64,000 nucleotides of DNA, taken from contig JACQEO010000016.1 of the NCBI GenBank assembly GCA_016200545.1, positions 62,001 to 126,000 on the forward strand, given 5' to 3'. Shown in pieces: positions 54,085 through 63,910 of this stretch. Made by a program: the position numbers and the translations under genes. A model generated the notes under the pieces. That model ran no database searches. It was not told the origin of the DNA and saw nothing but the letters and a program-made list of their open reading frames with translations. The DNA is from Deltaproteobacteria bacterium (lineage in GTDB: Bacteria > Desulfobacterota > Binatia > UTPRO1). Every line of letters begins with the position of its first letter. The first letter of the stretch is position 1.

Positions 54085-55956
54085 GTGTGCGGCATCTACG
54101 GGATTGTGGGCGGCAGTGTGCCGCCCACCGACGCCGATCTCGTATCAATGGCGGGCGAGCTCGTACATCGAGGGCCCGACGGCAACGGGCGTGCGGTGCG
54201 AGGGCGGGCCGGTCTCGGCTGCCGACGCCTGGCGATCATCGACGTCGCCGGGGGCACGCAGCCGCTCACCAACGAGGCCGGCAACGTTCTCACCGTCTGC
54301 AACGGCGAGATCTACAATCATGCCGCGCTCCGCCGCGAGCTCGAGGCGGCAGGCCATCGCTTCCGAACGCGGAGCGACGCCGAGGTCATCCCGCACTTGT
54401 ACGAGGAGTACGGCGTCGATTTCGTCACGAAGCTCGACGGGATGTTCGGACTCGCGCTCTGGGATGCGCTGGCGGAACGGCTCGTGCTCGCGCGCGATCG
54501 CCTCGGGGAGAAGCCCGTCTACTACGCGACCACGCGAGCGGGGTTTCTCTTCGCGTCCGAGCCGAAAGCGCTTCTCGCCACCGGACGTGTCGACCCTACG
54601 CCGAACTGGACGGCACTCGCCGGCTACCTTCGCCATGGCTATGTGCCCGGCGGCGCGAGTGCCTTCGCCGCGATTGCGAGGCTCCCTCCTGGCGCTCGTC
54701 TCGTGCTCGAGGGCGAGCACGTCGCGGTCGATCACTACTGGGAGGTCGCGCCGCTACTCGCCGCGGCGCCGCTCGAATGCGATCCGCGCGCGGCTGCACG
54801 CGCGCTCCGCACGCACTTCGAGCGTGCCGTCGGGGCGGCGCTGGCGAGTGACGTTCCGCTCGGGGTGTTCCTCTCCGGCGGCATCGACTCGACGGCGGTC
54901 GCCGCGCTTGCCAGGATCGCCATCGGGTCCGAGCTCGACACGTTCGCCCTCGGATTCGATGTCCGCGGCTTCGACGAGCGCGACCATGCTGCTCGTGCGG
55001 CACGTGCACTCGGCACGCGACACCACACGCTGACGATCACGCCGGATCTTTTTCTCGAAGGCACGCGCGCGCTCGCGCCGCTCCTCGACGAGCCGCTCGC
55101 GGATCCGGCGTTGGTGCCCACATACCTCCTCGCGCGCTACGCGAGCCGCACCGTCAAGGTCGTCCTCGTCGGCGAGGGCAGCGACGAGCTCTTTGCCGGC
55201 TACCCCAGCTACATCGGCGGACTCCTCGCGCCACGCTACCGGCGGCTTCCGGAGAAACTACGCCGCGTCCTCACCGCGCTGGCACCGCAGCTCGGCGCAC
55301 CACGAGGAAACACCACGCTGCGATACCTGGTGCGCCGCTTCTTGGAGGAGGCCGACGTGTCAGCGATAGTCCGACATCGCGCCTGGATCGGATGCTTCAG
55401 TGCCGATGCGCTGGCGTCGATCGCGACTCCCGGCGGACCGCTCCTTCCGCCTCCCGACCCGTCGACCCCACCCGCGCGCACCGAGGTCGACATGCTGCTC
55501 GCGTCCGACCTGACTGGCTATCTGCCGGACGATCTACTGCTCAAAGTCGATCGCGCCACGATGGCGGCGTCGCTCGAAGGACGGTCGCCCTTTCTCGATC
55601 ATCGGCTGGTCGAGTTTGCGTGCCGCCTGCCGATCGAGTTGAAGCTGCACGGCCTCACCGGAAAGCTCGTGCTCCGCGACGCGGTGTCCGACCTCGTGCC
55701 CCGTCCGATCCTACGGCGCGTGAAGCGCGGCCTCACGGTCCCGCTCGCAACCTGGATCGCTGGGCCACTCCTGCCGTTCGTACGCGAGACGCTCTCCCGG
55801 CTCGATCCGCGGGTGGTCCGGCCGAGGTCGGTGCGGACCTTGCTCGAGTCGCACCTCGAGCGCCGTCGCGACAACCGCCGCGAGATCTGGGCGCTCGTCA
55901 TGCTGCAGCTCTGGCAGGATGCCTACGGGACGATGTCCCGCCATCGCATCGCATGA
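54085..55956 (+). CDS. asnB: Asparagine synthase (glutamine-hydrolysing)
   Basis: 623 residues from a GTG. Cys2 (VCGIYGIVGG) is the N-terminal glutaminase nucleophile exposed after removal of Met. SGGIDSTAVAALA is the ATP-pyrophosphatase P-loop of the synthase half, and EGSDELFAGYPSY a further signature. It amidates a carboxylate using glutamine. Length matches the polysaccharide-locus class more than housekeeping AsnB. Its place among glycosyltransferases suggests amidation of a sugar acid or similar cluster substrate rather than asparagine supply (inference). Confidence 0.9.
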   Translation: MCGIYGIVGGSVPPTDADLVSMAGELVHRGPDGNGRAVRGRAGLGCRRLAIIDVAGGTQPLTNEAGNVLTVCNGEIYNHAALRRELEAAGHRFRTRSDAEVIPHLYEEYGVDFVTKLDGMFGLALWDALAERLVLARDRLGEKPVYYATTRAGFLFASEPKALLATGRVDPTPNWTALAGYLRHGYVPGGASAFAAIARLPPGARLVLEGEHVAVDHYWEVAPLLAAAPLECDPRAAARALRTHFERAVGAALASDVPLGVFLSGGIDSTAVAALARIAIGSELDTFALGFDVRGFDERDHAARAARALGTRHHTLTITPDLFLEGTRALAPLLDEPLADPALVPTYLLARYASRTVKVVLVGEGSDELFAGYPSYIGGLLAPRYRRLPEKLRRVLTALAPQLGAPRGNTTLRYLVRRFLEEADVSAIVRHRAWIGCFSADALASIATPGGPLLPPPDPSTPPARTEVDMLLASDLTGYLPDDLLLKVDRATMAASLEGRSPFLDHRLVEFACRLPIELKLHGLTGKLVLRDAVSDLVPRPILRRVKRGLTVPLATWIAGPLLPFVRETLSRLDPRVVRPRSVRTLLESHLERRRDNRREIWALVMLQLWQDAYGTMSRHRIA

Positions 55957-57668
55957 GGACGTCAGGATCTGACCAGGAGACCCTGGACGATGCATCCGCA
56001 GCGCACCCGACCCTCACGATCCTGGCGCTGTCGTTGATCGCGATTGCGATCTTCGTCATCCGTCTCACCGGCCTCCCCGATCTCGTCGACAATGAGTACC
56101 GGTTGGGTGCCAGCGTCTTGAACGTCGTCCAGGGTGGCAACTGGATCACTCCCCACGATGCGTTCGGCAATACCGACAAGCCGCCGATGCTCACATGGCT
56201 GTCGGCGCTCGTGTCGTTGGCCGTCGGGCGCGTGAATGCGTTCACGCTCTACCTCCCGACGGCACTCGCAACCCTCGCCCTCGTCCTGCTCGTGTTCACG
56301 ACAGGCCGTCGCTACTTCGGATGGCGGGCCGGTCTTTTCGGCGCGCTGATGTATCTCTCGAGCAACGTCGTCTCGCAGCAGATCGCAACAGCGCGCTGGG
56401 ACGGCGTATTTGCGCTGACCGTAGCGCTCGTCGCGTTAGCGGCGTTCCACGCCTGGACGTCGGAACACGGGTGGACGATCTTCTGGCTCGCCGCGGCGGT
56501 TTCGACCCTCACCAAGGGCCCACTCGGTCTCGTCCTCGGCTCTTTGGGGCTCTTGGCCGTCCCGTGGGAGCGCCGCTCCGGGCACCCTCGGCCGTTGCGC
56601 GGTTCGCACGCGCTCGGGATCGTCCTCTTCCTCGCGATCGTGGGTGGGTGGTTCCTCGCCGCGTATCGTCAGGCCGGTTCCCACCTGATCGACAACATGG
56701 TCCGATCCGAGCTCGTCCGACATGCGATGATGCGTGCGCCGGGGCATCGGTTTCGGAAGCCGCCGAGCGATTTCCTCGCCAACTTCGCACCGTGGAGCCT
56801 CCTCACACTGCTCGGGATCTGGCACGTCTGGTCGGCTCCGGCTGCGGAGGACGGCGCGCGCCGATTCGAACGATTCTGCTGCTGGTGGTTCGCCGGCGGC
56901 CTGTTCCTCTTCGCCATCTCTCCGCACAACCCAGCACGCCTTCTCTATCCCATCATTCCACCGGCCGCGATCATCGCGGGGCGTGAGTTGGCGCGGATCG
57001 CGAGGGCGGTCGGGCCACATACGATCTTCCGCGGCTGCGCACTGGTGACGGTGATCGCGCTGACTTGCTTTGTGGCCAAGTATCACCACTTCGATCGCCG
57101 GCGTGAGCACATCCGCAAAACGCTGGCGCTTCTCGACCTTCATGCCAACGTTCACGACCGTACCGGAGATGACTTTCCGCTCACGTACGTCGCCGACGTA
57201 CCGTTCGCGTTGCAGTTGACCTTCAATACCATGCGTCCGACCGTCACGTTCCGGCAGGCTGCCGTGCTGTTGCGCGACGAGGCGCCCGCGTACGTCGTCG
57301 TCCACGACGCCCCGCGACTCCGGCGCGAGTTGGGGCGCGATCCGCCGCCGCTCTATGAGGTCGCGGGCTGTTCGGTCGGCTCGACGACATACATCGTCAT
57401 CGTGAGCAATCGACCCACGCTCGAATGGCGCGACCAACTCGCGATGGGAATTGGGCCGTTGCGACTTCGGCTCAGTGGTGCCGGAGTAGGCCCGACGCAG
57501 GACGGCCGCATCGTCCTTCACTCTCGTACCGATGCGGCGAGCGTGACTGTCGCGAACGGCGCGAGCGAGTCGACGACGGTCGTCCTGGACCTCGAGGGCC
57601 AGGGACCGTCGAAGCGTACGGTGCGGCAGCTCACGGCCGGCGAAACGTGGCGGGTAGCCTTCGAATGA
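55953..57668 (+). CDS. GT39/ArnT-like polyprenyl-phosphate-sugar glycosyltransferase
   Basis: 571 residues. The N-terminal region has about ten membrane helices, the early acidic motif LVDNEYRLGA and NTDKPPMLTWLSAL; the soluble C-terminal part starts near 400. ArnT-like enzymes add a sugar from undecaprenyl phosphate to lipid A or another acceptor in the periplasm. The ATG overlaps the asnB stop by 4 bases. With a DPM-like donor-charging domain upstream, donor supply is encoded in the same operon. Confidence 0.82.
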   Translation: MRTSGSDQETLDDASAAHPTLTILALSLIAIAIFVIRLTGLPDLVDNEYRLGASVLNVVQGGNWITPHDAFGNTDKPPMLTWLSALVSLAVGRVNAFTLYLPTALATLALVLLVFTTGRRYFGWRAGLFGALMYLSSNVVSQQIATARWDGVFALTVALVALAAFHAWTSEHGWTIFWLAAAVSTLTKGPLGLVLGSLGLLAVPWERRSGHPRPLRGSHALGIVLFLAIVGGWFLAAYRQAGSHLIDNMVRSELVRHAMMRAPGHRFRKPPSDFLANFAPWSLLTLLGIWHVWSAPAAEDGARRFERFCCWWFAGGLFLFAISPHNPARLLYPIIPPAAIIAGRELARIARAVGPHTIFRGCALVTVIALTCFVAKYHHFDRRREHIRKTLALLDLHANVHDRTGDDFPLTYVADVPFALQLTFNTMRPTVTFRQAAVLLRDEAPAYVVVHDAPRLRRELGRDPPPLYEVAGCSVGSTTYIVIVSNRPTLEWRDQLAMGIGPLRLRLSGAGVGPTQDGRIVLHSRTDAASVTVANGASESTTVVLDLEGQGPSKRTVRQLTAGETWRVAFE

Positions 57669-59509
57669 CGAGCATCGCCGAACGCCGCGAATCGCGTGTC
57701 CCGTGTGAACCGAGTGTCGAGCGTCGTGCGCTCGACGACCGCCCTACCCTGATCGAATCGACTGTCGCGGCGCTGCTCGTCGTGGCGACACTTCTGCTTC
57801 GGATCATCTACGTCTTTCACTACCGCATCGACACTGACGAACCACAGCATCTGCACGTCGTGTGGAGCTGGGTGCAGGGGCTCCTGCAATATCGCGACGT
57901 CTTCGACAACCACGCGCCGTTATTTCACTTGATGTGCGCACCGCTGCTCGCGATCGTGGGCGAACGCGCCGACATCGTGCCCGAAATGCGGCTCGCGATG
58001 CTCCCCTTTTACGTGCTCGCGGTGTGCTGCACGTACGCCATCGCCGCCACACTCTTCTCACGGCGCGTGGCTGTCTGGGCCGCCGTGCTGACGGCGCTCT
58101 TCAGCGGGTTCTTTCTCACCTCGCTCGAGTTTCGCCCCGATAGTCTGTGGGCGGCGCTGTGGCTGCTCGGGCTCGCGCTCCTCGTGTGCGGACAAGCAAC
58201 AGCGGGGCGGTGCCTGGGCGTCGGGGTGCTGTTCGGTGCCGCGCTCGGCGTCTCGTTGAAGACGGTGTTGCTCCTGGCTTCCGTCGCGCTCGCCGCGCTT
58301 GCCGCACCGGTACTCGTGGGTACGCGCGGAGACGCGCCGCGGAGCTGGCGTCGTCTCGCGACGCGCCTGATTGCCCTGCTCGTCGGCCTGATCGTCGTGC
58401 CCGCCTCGCTGATCGTGTTCTTCGCCGAGCGCGGTGCGCTGACAGCGATGTACTACGGCACGATCGTGCACAACGCGCTGCCGGGTCTGGGGCTATGGCA
58501 CAGCGCTCCATCACGCGTGCTCTTGATTCCGATCGCGTCACCGCTCCTCTGGATCGCTGGCAGGCGCATCGGTCGCGGCGCCCCGACCGCGGCAATCGGC
58601 CGACGCCGCGTCCTGATATTCCTCACCGCGGGTATCTTTCTCGTGCTCTTGTTCAGCGTGTGGCCGCTCGTGACGCACGAGGACTTCCTGCCCGTTGACC
58701 CGCTCGTCGTGCTCCTCGCGACCGGCATCGGACTCACGTACCCATCCGCTGCGCTGGTCGCGACACGCCGCCTGCGGCAGGCCACACGGTTCGCGCTGCC
58801 GATCGCGATGGTCGCAATCGAAGCAATCGTGCTCGTACGCTCCGCGCCGCCGTGGCAGGAAGGGACGCGCAACCACGCCGATCTGGTGGCGGCCGTGCTG
58901 CGACTCACGGCCTCCACGGACTACGTCATGGACGTGAAGGGGGAAACGATATTCCGCCGGCGCCCTTTTTTCTACGCGCTCGAGCACATCACGAAGACCC
59001 GCCTCCAACGCGGACTCATCGCTGACGACATCGGCGAGCGACTCGTCGCCACGCACACGGCCGTCGTGACGATGGATCAATCGAGCTTCCCGCCATCCGG
59101 ACGCGCGTTCATGAACGAGAACTACCTCGCGGTGGGCGCGGTGCGCGTCCTCGGACGATTCCTGACGGCGACGCCCACGTCACGGTCGGCGAGCGCCGCC
59201 GAGGGTTCGCCGCACGGCTTGAACGAGTCGATGCACTTCGACATCGCCATCCCGGCGAGGTATGCGATCATTGCCGAAGACGGCCGCGCGGACGGGCTGC
59301 TCGACGGGACACCGTACGAAGGCCCACGCGTTCTCGAGACGGGTGCGCACGAGTTCGTCTCTTCTGGCGCGTTGACGCGACTGGCGCTCGTCTGGGCATC
59401 GGCGCTCGAGCGAGGCTTCTCACCCTTCCAATTGGGAAGCGGGCACGAGGCAACGGCGTACGCGGGCGGAATCGAAATATGCTCCCCACGAAAGGGACAC
59501 CATTCATGA
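57665..59509 (+). CDS. GT-C membrane glycosyltransferase
   Basis: 614 residues, about ten membrane helices between 30 and 410 and a soluble C-terminal region. The first luminal loop DTDEPQHLHVVWSWVQG carries the acidic D-E pair of GT39-like enzymes, with DVFDNHAPLFHL after it. It overlaps the previous gene by 4 bases and the aminotransferase gene by 4 bases. Two GT-C genes in series suggest two sequential sugar additions. Confidence 0.78.
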   Translation: MTSIAERRESRVPCEPSVERRALDDRPTLIESTVAALLVVATLLLRIIYVFHYRIDTDEPQHLHVVWSWVQGLLQYRDVFDNHAPLFHLMCAPLLAIVGERADIVPEMRLAMLPFYVLAVCCTYAIAATLFSRRVAVWAAVLTALFSGFFLTSLEFRPDSLWAALWLLGLALLVCGQATAGRCLGVGVLFGAALGVSLKTVLLLASVALAALAAPVLVGTRGDAPRSWRRLATRLIALLVGLIVVPASLIVFFAERGALTAMYYGTIVHNALPGLGLWHSAPSRVLLIPIASPLLWIAGRRIGRGAPTAAIGRRRVLIFLTAGIFLVLLFSVWPLVTHEDFLPVDPLVVLLATGIGLTYPSAALVATRRLRQATRFALPIAMVAIEAIVLVRSAPPWQEGTRNHADLVAAVLRLTASTDYVMDVKGETIFRRRPFFYALEHITKTRLQRGLIADDIGERLVATHTAVVTMDQSSFPPSGRAFMNENYLAVGAVRVLGRFLTATPTSRSASAAEGSPHGLNESMHFDIAIPARYAIIAEDGRADGLLDGTPYEGPRVLETGAHEFVSSGALTRLALVWASALERGFSPFQLGSGHEATAYAGGIEICSPRKGHHS

Positions 59510-60891
59510 TCGACCGGATGCATCACGACGAGGCGGCGCTACTCGCGCTCGAGAACCGCGTCTGTTCCCAAGGTGACACCGTGCACTACGCCGAGCACCC
59601 GAAGATCTTCGCACGCAGTGAGGGCAGCTATCTCTATGATCAGGGTGGCACCGCCTATCTCGATCTCCAGATGTGGTACTCGGCCGTCAATCTCGGCTAC
59701 GGCAACACGCGGGTGAACGAGGCTCTCAAGGCGCAGCTCGACACCCTGCCGCAGATCGCCAGCCAGTATCTCCACCGCGAGAAAGTCGAGCTCGCCGCCG
59801 AGATCGTCGGCAGCGTCGAAGAGGCCTTCCATGAGACCGGCCGCGTGCACTTCAATGTCGGCGGCTCGCAGGCAGTCGAGGACGCTTTGAAGCTCGTGCG
59901 CAAGAACACCGGCCGCAGCCACATGCTCGCCTTCGAGGGTGGCTACCACGGCCGAACGCTCGGAGCCTCCGCCATCACCTCGTCTTTTCGCTACCGCGAG
60001 CCCTTCGGCGAGTTCGCTGACCGCGCCGAGTTCGTTCCCTACCCGTACTGCTTCCGCTGCCCGTACGGGAAAAAGCCCGACAGCTGCGATCTCTATTGCG
60101 TGCAGCAGATCGAGCGCAAATTCGAGCACGAGTACACGGGCGCGTGGAACCCCAAGAGCGGGCACTCCGAGTTCGGGGGCTTCTTCGTCGAAGCAGTGCA
60201 GGGGACCGGCGGCTATGTCGTTCCGCCGATGGGATACTTCGAGCGCCTCACCAAGGTCTGCCGCGATCACGGCATCCTGCTCGTCGACGACGAGATCCAG
60301 ATGGGCTTCTTCCGCACCGGCACCATGTGGGCCCTCGAGCATTTCGGTGCCACACCCGACATCATCGTCTTCGGCAAGGCCCTCACCAACGGCCTCAACC
60401 CCTTGTCTGGCATCTGGGCGCGTGCAGAGCTGATCAGCCCCGCGAAGTTCGGTCCGGGATCGACGCACTCGACCTTCGCCTCCAACCCGCTCGGTACTGC
60501 GGCGGGCCTCGAGGTGATGAGGATCTTCGCTGAAGGGAACTACGGCGAGACCGTGCTCGAGAAGGGTCGCTACTTCCTGTCCCTCTTGAAGGACCTGCAG
60601 CGCAAGCATCCCGAGATCGGCGATGTCGACGGCCTGGGCCTGGCGCTGCGCATGGAGATGTGCGAGAGCGACGGCTTCACGCCGAGCCGGGCGATCGCCG
60701 ACCGCATGTTCCAGCGCGGGCTGCACGGCGACTTACGGGTCGGCAACAAGACCCTCGGGCTCATTCTCGATATCGGCGGCTACTACAAGAACGTCGTCAC
60801 CCTGGCCCCGTCGCTGGAGATCACCACCGCGGAGATGGATCTCGCCCACGACCTCCTCGACCTCCTGATCCGCGAGTGCCGCGAGGCTTGA
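59506..60891 (+). CDS. Class III PLP aminotransferase with Cys4 insertion
   Basis: 461 residues. PLP lysine is Lys291 in VFGKALTNGLNPLSG, ILLVDDEIQMGFFRTG binds the pyridine nitrogen, and GGSQAVEDALKLVRKNTGR is the phosphate cup. An unusual loop has four cysteines (Cys182, 185, 194, 198) that could hold a metal. It would transaminate an omega-amine, amino acid or keto-sugar. The ATG at 59506 overlaps the previous stop (ATGA); an ATG at 59479 would add nine residues. Substrate unknown. Confidence 0.88.
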   Translation: MIDRMHHDEAALLALENRVCSQGDTVHYAEHPKIFARSEGSYLYDQGGTAYLDLQMWYSAVNLGYGNTRVNEALKAQLDTLPQIASQYLHREKVELAAEIVGSVEEAFHETGRVHFNVGGSQAVEDALKLVRKNTGRSHMLAFEGGYHGRTLGASAITSSFRYREPFGEFADRAEFVPYPYCFRCPYGKKPDSCDLYCVQQIERKFEHEYTGAWNPKSGHSEFGGFFVEAVQGTGGYVVPPMGYFERLTKVCRDHGILLVDDEIQMGFFRTGTMWALEHFGATPDIIVFGKALTNGLNPLSGIWARAELISPAKFGPGSTHSTFASNPLGTAAGLEVMRIFAEGNYGETVLEKGRYFLSLLKDLQRKHPEIGDVDGLGLALRMEMCESDGFTPSRAIADRMFQRGLHGDLRVGNKTLGLILDIGGYYKNVVTLAPSLEITTAEMDLAHDLLDLLIRECREA

Positions 60892-60894
60892 TTG

Positions 60895-61596
60895 ATGAAG
60901 GGCCTGATCGAGCTGCTCTGCGACTTCGACGGTACGGTGGCCCTGGAGGACACCGTCGACTTGCTGCTCGAGCAGCTCGCCGACCCTGCGTGGCGGATCC
61001 TCGAGGAGCGCTGGGTGCGCGGCGAGATCGACTCGCGAGAATGCATGGCGGGACAGATACCACTCATTCAGGGCGGTTGGGCGGCGATCCGTCGGATTCT
61101 CGAGGGCGCCCGGGTCGATCCCACCTTCGCCGGCTTCGCTGTCTGGTGTCGTCGCCGGGGTATCCGGCTGCGCATCGTAAGCGGCGGCATCGATCGTGTC
61201 ATTCACTACCTGCTTGCTCGGGAAGGGATCACCGTCGACGAGATCTGGGCCCCGCATCTGGTGGAGGACGAACGCGGGCGACTGACGCTCGACTTTCCCG
61301 CATCCACGGGCCGCACGCGATGTGGCTCGACGTTCTGCAAATGCGAGCTGTTTGCCGGACGCATGCCGCGGCCGCTGCGGATTCTCGTCGGAGACGGCCG
61401 CAGCGACTTCTGCTGCGCCCGCCAGGCGGATTGGATCTTCGCCCGCGACACGCTGATCACGCACTGTCGTGCGCAGGCCATCGATTTTCTACCGTTCGAG
61501 GATTTCGCGGAGATTCGCCGCATTCTCGAGCTCCGCGTACTTCGACCATCCGGCGACAAACTGCGCGTATCGTCGCCCTCCCTCACGAGCGGATGA
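60895..61596 (+). CDS. HAD-superfamily phosphatase (MtnX/SerB-like)
   Basis: 233 residues. The HAD nucleophile motif LLCDFDGTVALEDTVD holds Asp10 and Asp12, and RILVGDGRSDFCCARQAD the distal acidic pair. MtnX-type members act on 2-hydroxy-3-keto-5-methylthiopentenyl phosphate; related ones act on phosphoserine. Which phosphoester is used here is unknown. It starts 3 bases after the aminotransferase and overlaps the hydrolase start by 4 bases, so it belongs to the same operon. Confidence 0.8.
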   Translation: MKGLIELLCDFDGTVALEDTVDLLLEQLADPAWRILEERWVRGEIDSRECMAGQIPLIQGGWAAIRRILEGARVDPTFAGFAVWCRRRGIRLRIVSGGIDRVIHYLLAREGITVDEIWAPHLVEDERGRLTLDFPASTGRTRCGSTFCKCELFAGRMPRPLRILVGDGRSDFCCARQADWIFARDTLITHCRAQAIDFLPFEDFAEIRRILELRVLRPSGDKLRVSSPSLTSG

Positions 61597-62498
61597 CGTT
61601 GTCCCATCACGCCGAACGCGCGCTACGCGAGGTCGGGAGATCGACCTCGCCTTCGATCTCGTCGCCGAGACCTCCCAGCGTCCTTCTCCTCCACGGCTTG
61701 ACGGGCATGCCCTCGGAGATGCGCCCACTCGAGCGGCACATGAAGGCGCTCGGCTGCGAGGTCTCGGTGCCGCTCTTGCCGGGCCATGGGGCGACGCACC
61801 GCGAGCTGCTGGCGACGACGTGGAATGATTGGCTCGCGGGGGGACGGCGCGCGCTCGACGATCTCGCCGCGCGCTCCGATACCCTGGTGGTCGCTGGACT
61901 GTCGATGGGCGCGCTGCTGGCCGTGCTGCTGGCCGTAGAGGATTCGCGTGTCGCGGGGATCGCGCTGCTCTCGCCCACACTGTGCTATGACGGCCCGAGC
62001 ATTCCGCGCACACGACACCTGCTACCGCTCGCCCATCTGTTTCCATTCCTGGGCAAATTTTTCTACTGGACCGAAACGCCTCCCTACGGCCTGAAGGACC
62101 AGCGCTTGCAGCGACGCATCACGCGTTCCGTCGAAGCGGCCAAACGCGGCGAGACCAACCAGTTCGGCCTGTTCCGAACCTACGTCGGGGCCATCCGTCA
62201 GCTGAACCTCATGATCCGCGAGGTGCGGGCCAAGGCCGCGAGCGCGCGCTGTCCGGCGTTGGTTCTCCACAGTCTGGAAGACACGGTGACCAGCGTCCGC
62301 AACGCCGAGGAGATCCACGGACTACTTGGCGCCAGAGACAAATCGATCCGCTGGCTCTCGGGCTGCGACCACGTGATCACGCTCGACCTTCGGAAACGCG
62401 AGGTGGCGCGTCACGTCGGCGAGTTCGCCACCCGGGTCACGGCGACGAGGCGCCCGACGAGTGGAGAGGTCGTACTGTCAGGGCGTCGCGCGCCCTGA
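61593..62498 (+). CDS. Alpha/beta hydrolase (carboxylesterase/lipase-like)
   Basis: 301 residues. Nucleophile Ser104 in VVAGLSMGALLAV, acid in LHSLEDTVTS and His in SGCDHVITLD. The oxyanion segment LLLHGLTGMPSEM and the lid-like region resemble bacterial Est30-type carboxylesterases acting on medium-chain acyl esters. It ends the operon; a lipid or acyl-sugar ester target is plausible. The C-terminus of about 25 residues is unmatched. Confidence 0.82.
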   Translation: MTLSHHAERALREVGRSTSPSISSPRPPSVLLLHGLTGMPSEMRPLERHMKALGCEVSVPLLPGHGATHRELLATTWNDWLAGGRRALDDLAARSDTLVVAGLSMGALLAVLLAVEDSRVAGIALLSPTLCYDGPSIPRTRHLLPLAHLFPFLGKFFYWTETPPYGLKDQRLQRRITRSVEAAKRGETNQFGLFRTYVGAIRQLNLMIREVRAKAASARCPALVLHSLEDTVTSVRNAEEIHGLLGARDKSIRWLSGCDHVITLDLRKREVARHVGEFATRVTATRRPTSGEVVLSGRRAP

Positions 62499-62503
62499 GT
62501 CGC

Positions 62504-63331
62504 TCACAGCGGGACCTCGGTTGCGTCCGCGGCGTTGCCGAGTTTCGACAAGGCAAAGTACGTTTCGATCCCGCCCAGCAGGCCGTAGTGGTTGAGTGCC
62601 ATGGAAACCGACTCCGGAGCCATCCCGGGGCCGACGACGGCGCACAGCACGTTCTGGGGCTTCCCCTCATCGAACACGATCACGACCTCGGCCCCTGCTG
62701 TCACGAGCGGGTCGATGTGGGCCGCGAGCCAGTCGTCGCCGTGCTTGGTGGGGTTGCGGCAGCCTCCGCTCCCGTGCATGTCCGAGCACAGATTCGGCGT
62801 GACGAAGCTGAACGCCGGCAAGGTGGCGGCGTCGGGGATGCCCGGCACATCGTTAGTGGCGCAATCGGTCGTAGTCGTGAAGTAGACGGCGGGATTGTGC
62901 TTGGGCGTGTACTTGCCCGCGGATTTCAGCGCGCAGTTGCTGGGCATCGACTCATTATATGCCTTCCACGAGATGCCGGCGGCGGTGAGCTGCGAGAACA
63001 GCGATGGCACATTGTAGGTACCGCGCGGGCAGCCGTCCTTCTGGCAGCCCTGATTACTACCCGAGACTATGTCGAGGTAGTTGGGCAAGCTCGGGTGCTC
63101 GATGGCGAAGTAGTTCGTGAAGACCCGAGCCTGCGGCAGAAAGGTGTCGTTGAGATAGGGCGCGGACGCCGAGCTGATGATCCGGGAATAGCTCTTGTTC
63201 TCCAGCATGACGACGACGAGGGGCGGCTTGCTGGTCGCTGCGTTCCCGCGGCGCGGCGATGCGGACTCGTAGACCGCGAACCCCGCGAGGGTGACAACGG
63301 CCAGAGTGGCGATGACGAGGATGCGCTTCAT
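62504..63331 (-). CDS. Exported acid phosphatase / phosphoesterase
   Basis: 275 residues. A signal peptide (ILVIATLAVVTLAGFAV) is followed by VVVMLENKSYSRI, HPSLPNYLDIVSGS and VVIVFDEGKP, the order seen in the phosphoesterase (AcpA/PLC-like) family of secreted phosphatases. It is probably periplasmic and convergent with the preceding hydrolase gene. Whether it acts on phosphomonoesters or lipid phosphates is not shown. Confidence 0.85.
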   Translation of the reverse strand: MKRILVIATLAVVTLAGFAVYESASPRRGNAATSKPPLVVVMLENKSYSRIISSASAPYLNDTFLPQARVFTNYFAIEHPSLPNYLDIVSGSNQGCQKDGCPRGTYNVPSLFSQLTAAGISWKAYNESMPSNCALKSAGKYTPKHNPAVYFTTTTDCATNDVPGIPDAATLPAFSFVTPNLCSDMHGSGGCRNPTKHGDDWLAAHIDPLVTAGAEVVIVFDEGKPQNVLCAVVGPGMAPESVSMALNHYGLLGGIETYFALSKLGNAADATEVPL

Positions 63332-63814
63332 GGGGTTTCCTCTCTAAACGGTGGCTCTCCGAGTTTCGGAGCGAAGCGGCGTAGGTGATGTTCGAGGTGG
63401 CGAGGAGTTCAATCGTACACGATCGGTCACTCACCGTCATCACACCCGCCGGTGCGCAAGCGCGCGCCTTCACGAGCACGACGGGCGCGCCGATCGAGCC
63501 CAAGGCGTTCTCGGAACACTGGTACGACTGTCTGCGCGCCCTCGGGCTCCGTGTACGTGGGCTCTACTGCACGAACGACACGTACGTCTCGCTCGCGTTG
63601 CAGACGGTGCGCGATCCGTGGTGGGTCGAGAAGGAGACGGGGGTCACGCTCGCGACGCTCAAGGCGCACTACGCGAAGTGGATGCCCGACGACGATCGGA
63701 CCGAACTGCACCGCCTGACGAGTATCGATCCGAGCCTGCTCGGCGACGATTCTGAGATGGTCCCCGGTTACGTGTCCCCGGTGCAGGAGGTGAGCGGGCT
63801 AAGTTGCGGGAAAA

Positions 63815-63842
63815 CCCAATGCGAGGAGGGGGACTTGAACCT
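63815..63842. other. tRNA-3'-end-like sequence, candidate integrase attachment site
   Basis: On the minus strand the segment includes AGGTTCAAGTCCCCCTCC, matching the T-loop and acceptor end of a tRNA gene, only about 110 bases after the end of integrase homology. The 5' half of a tRNA is not present, so it is a partial tRNA end as left at an attL/attR junction. Assignment to a particular tRNA is not possible. Confidence 0.5.
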
Positions 63843-63910
63843 GCCGGCCGCCGCGACATCCTTGAGGAATTCCCGCGACTTCAGGGCCCGAAGGGGCGCC
63901 CACGGGCACC

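Noticed and set aside
63820-63900. Complete tRNA gene on the minus strand
   Set aside because: Only the T-loop and acceptor-like end are present; no matching 5' acceptor strand or anticodon arm was found.
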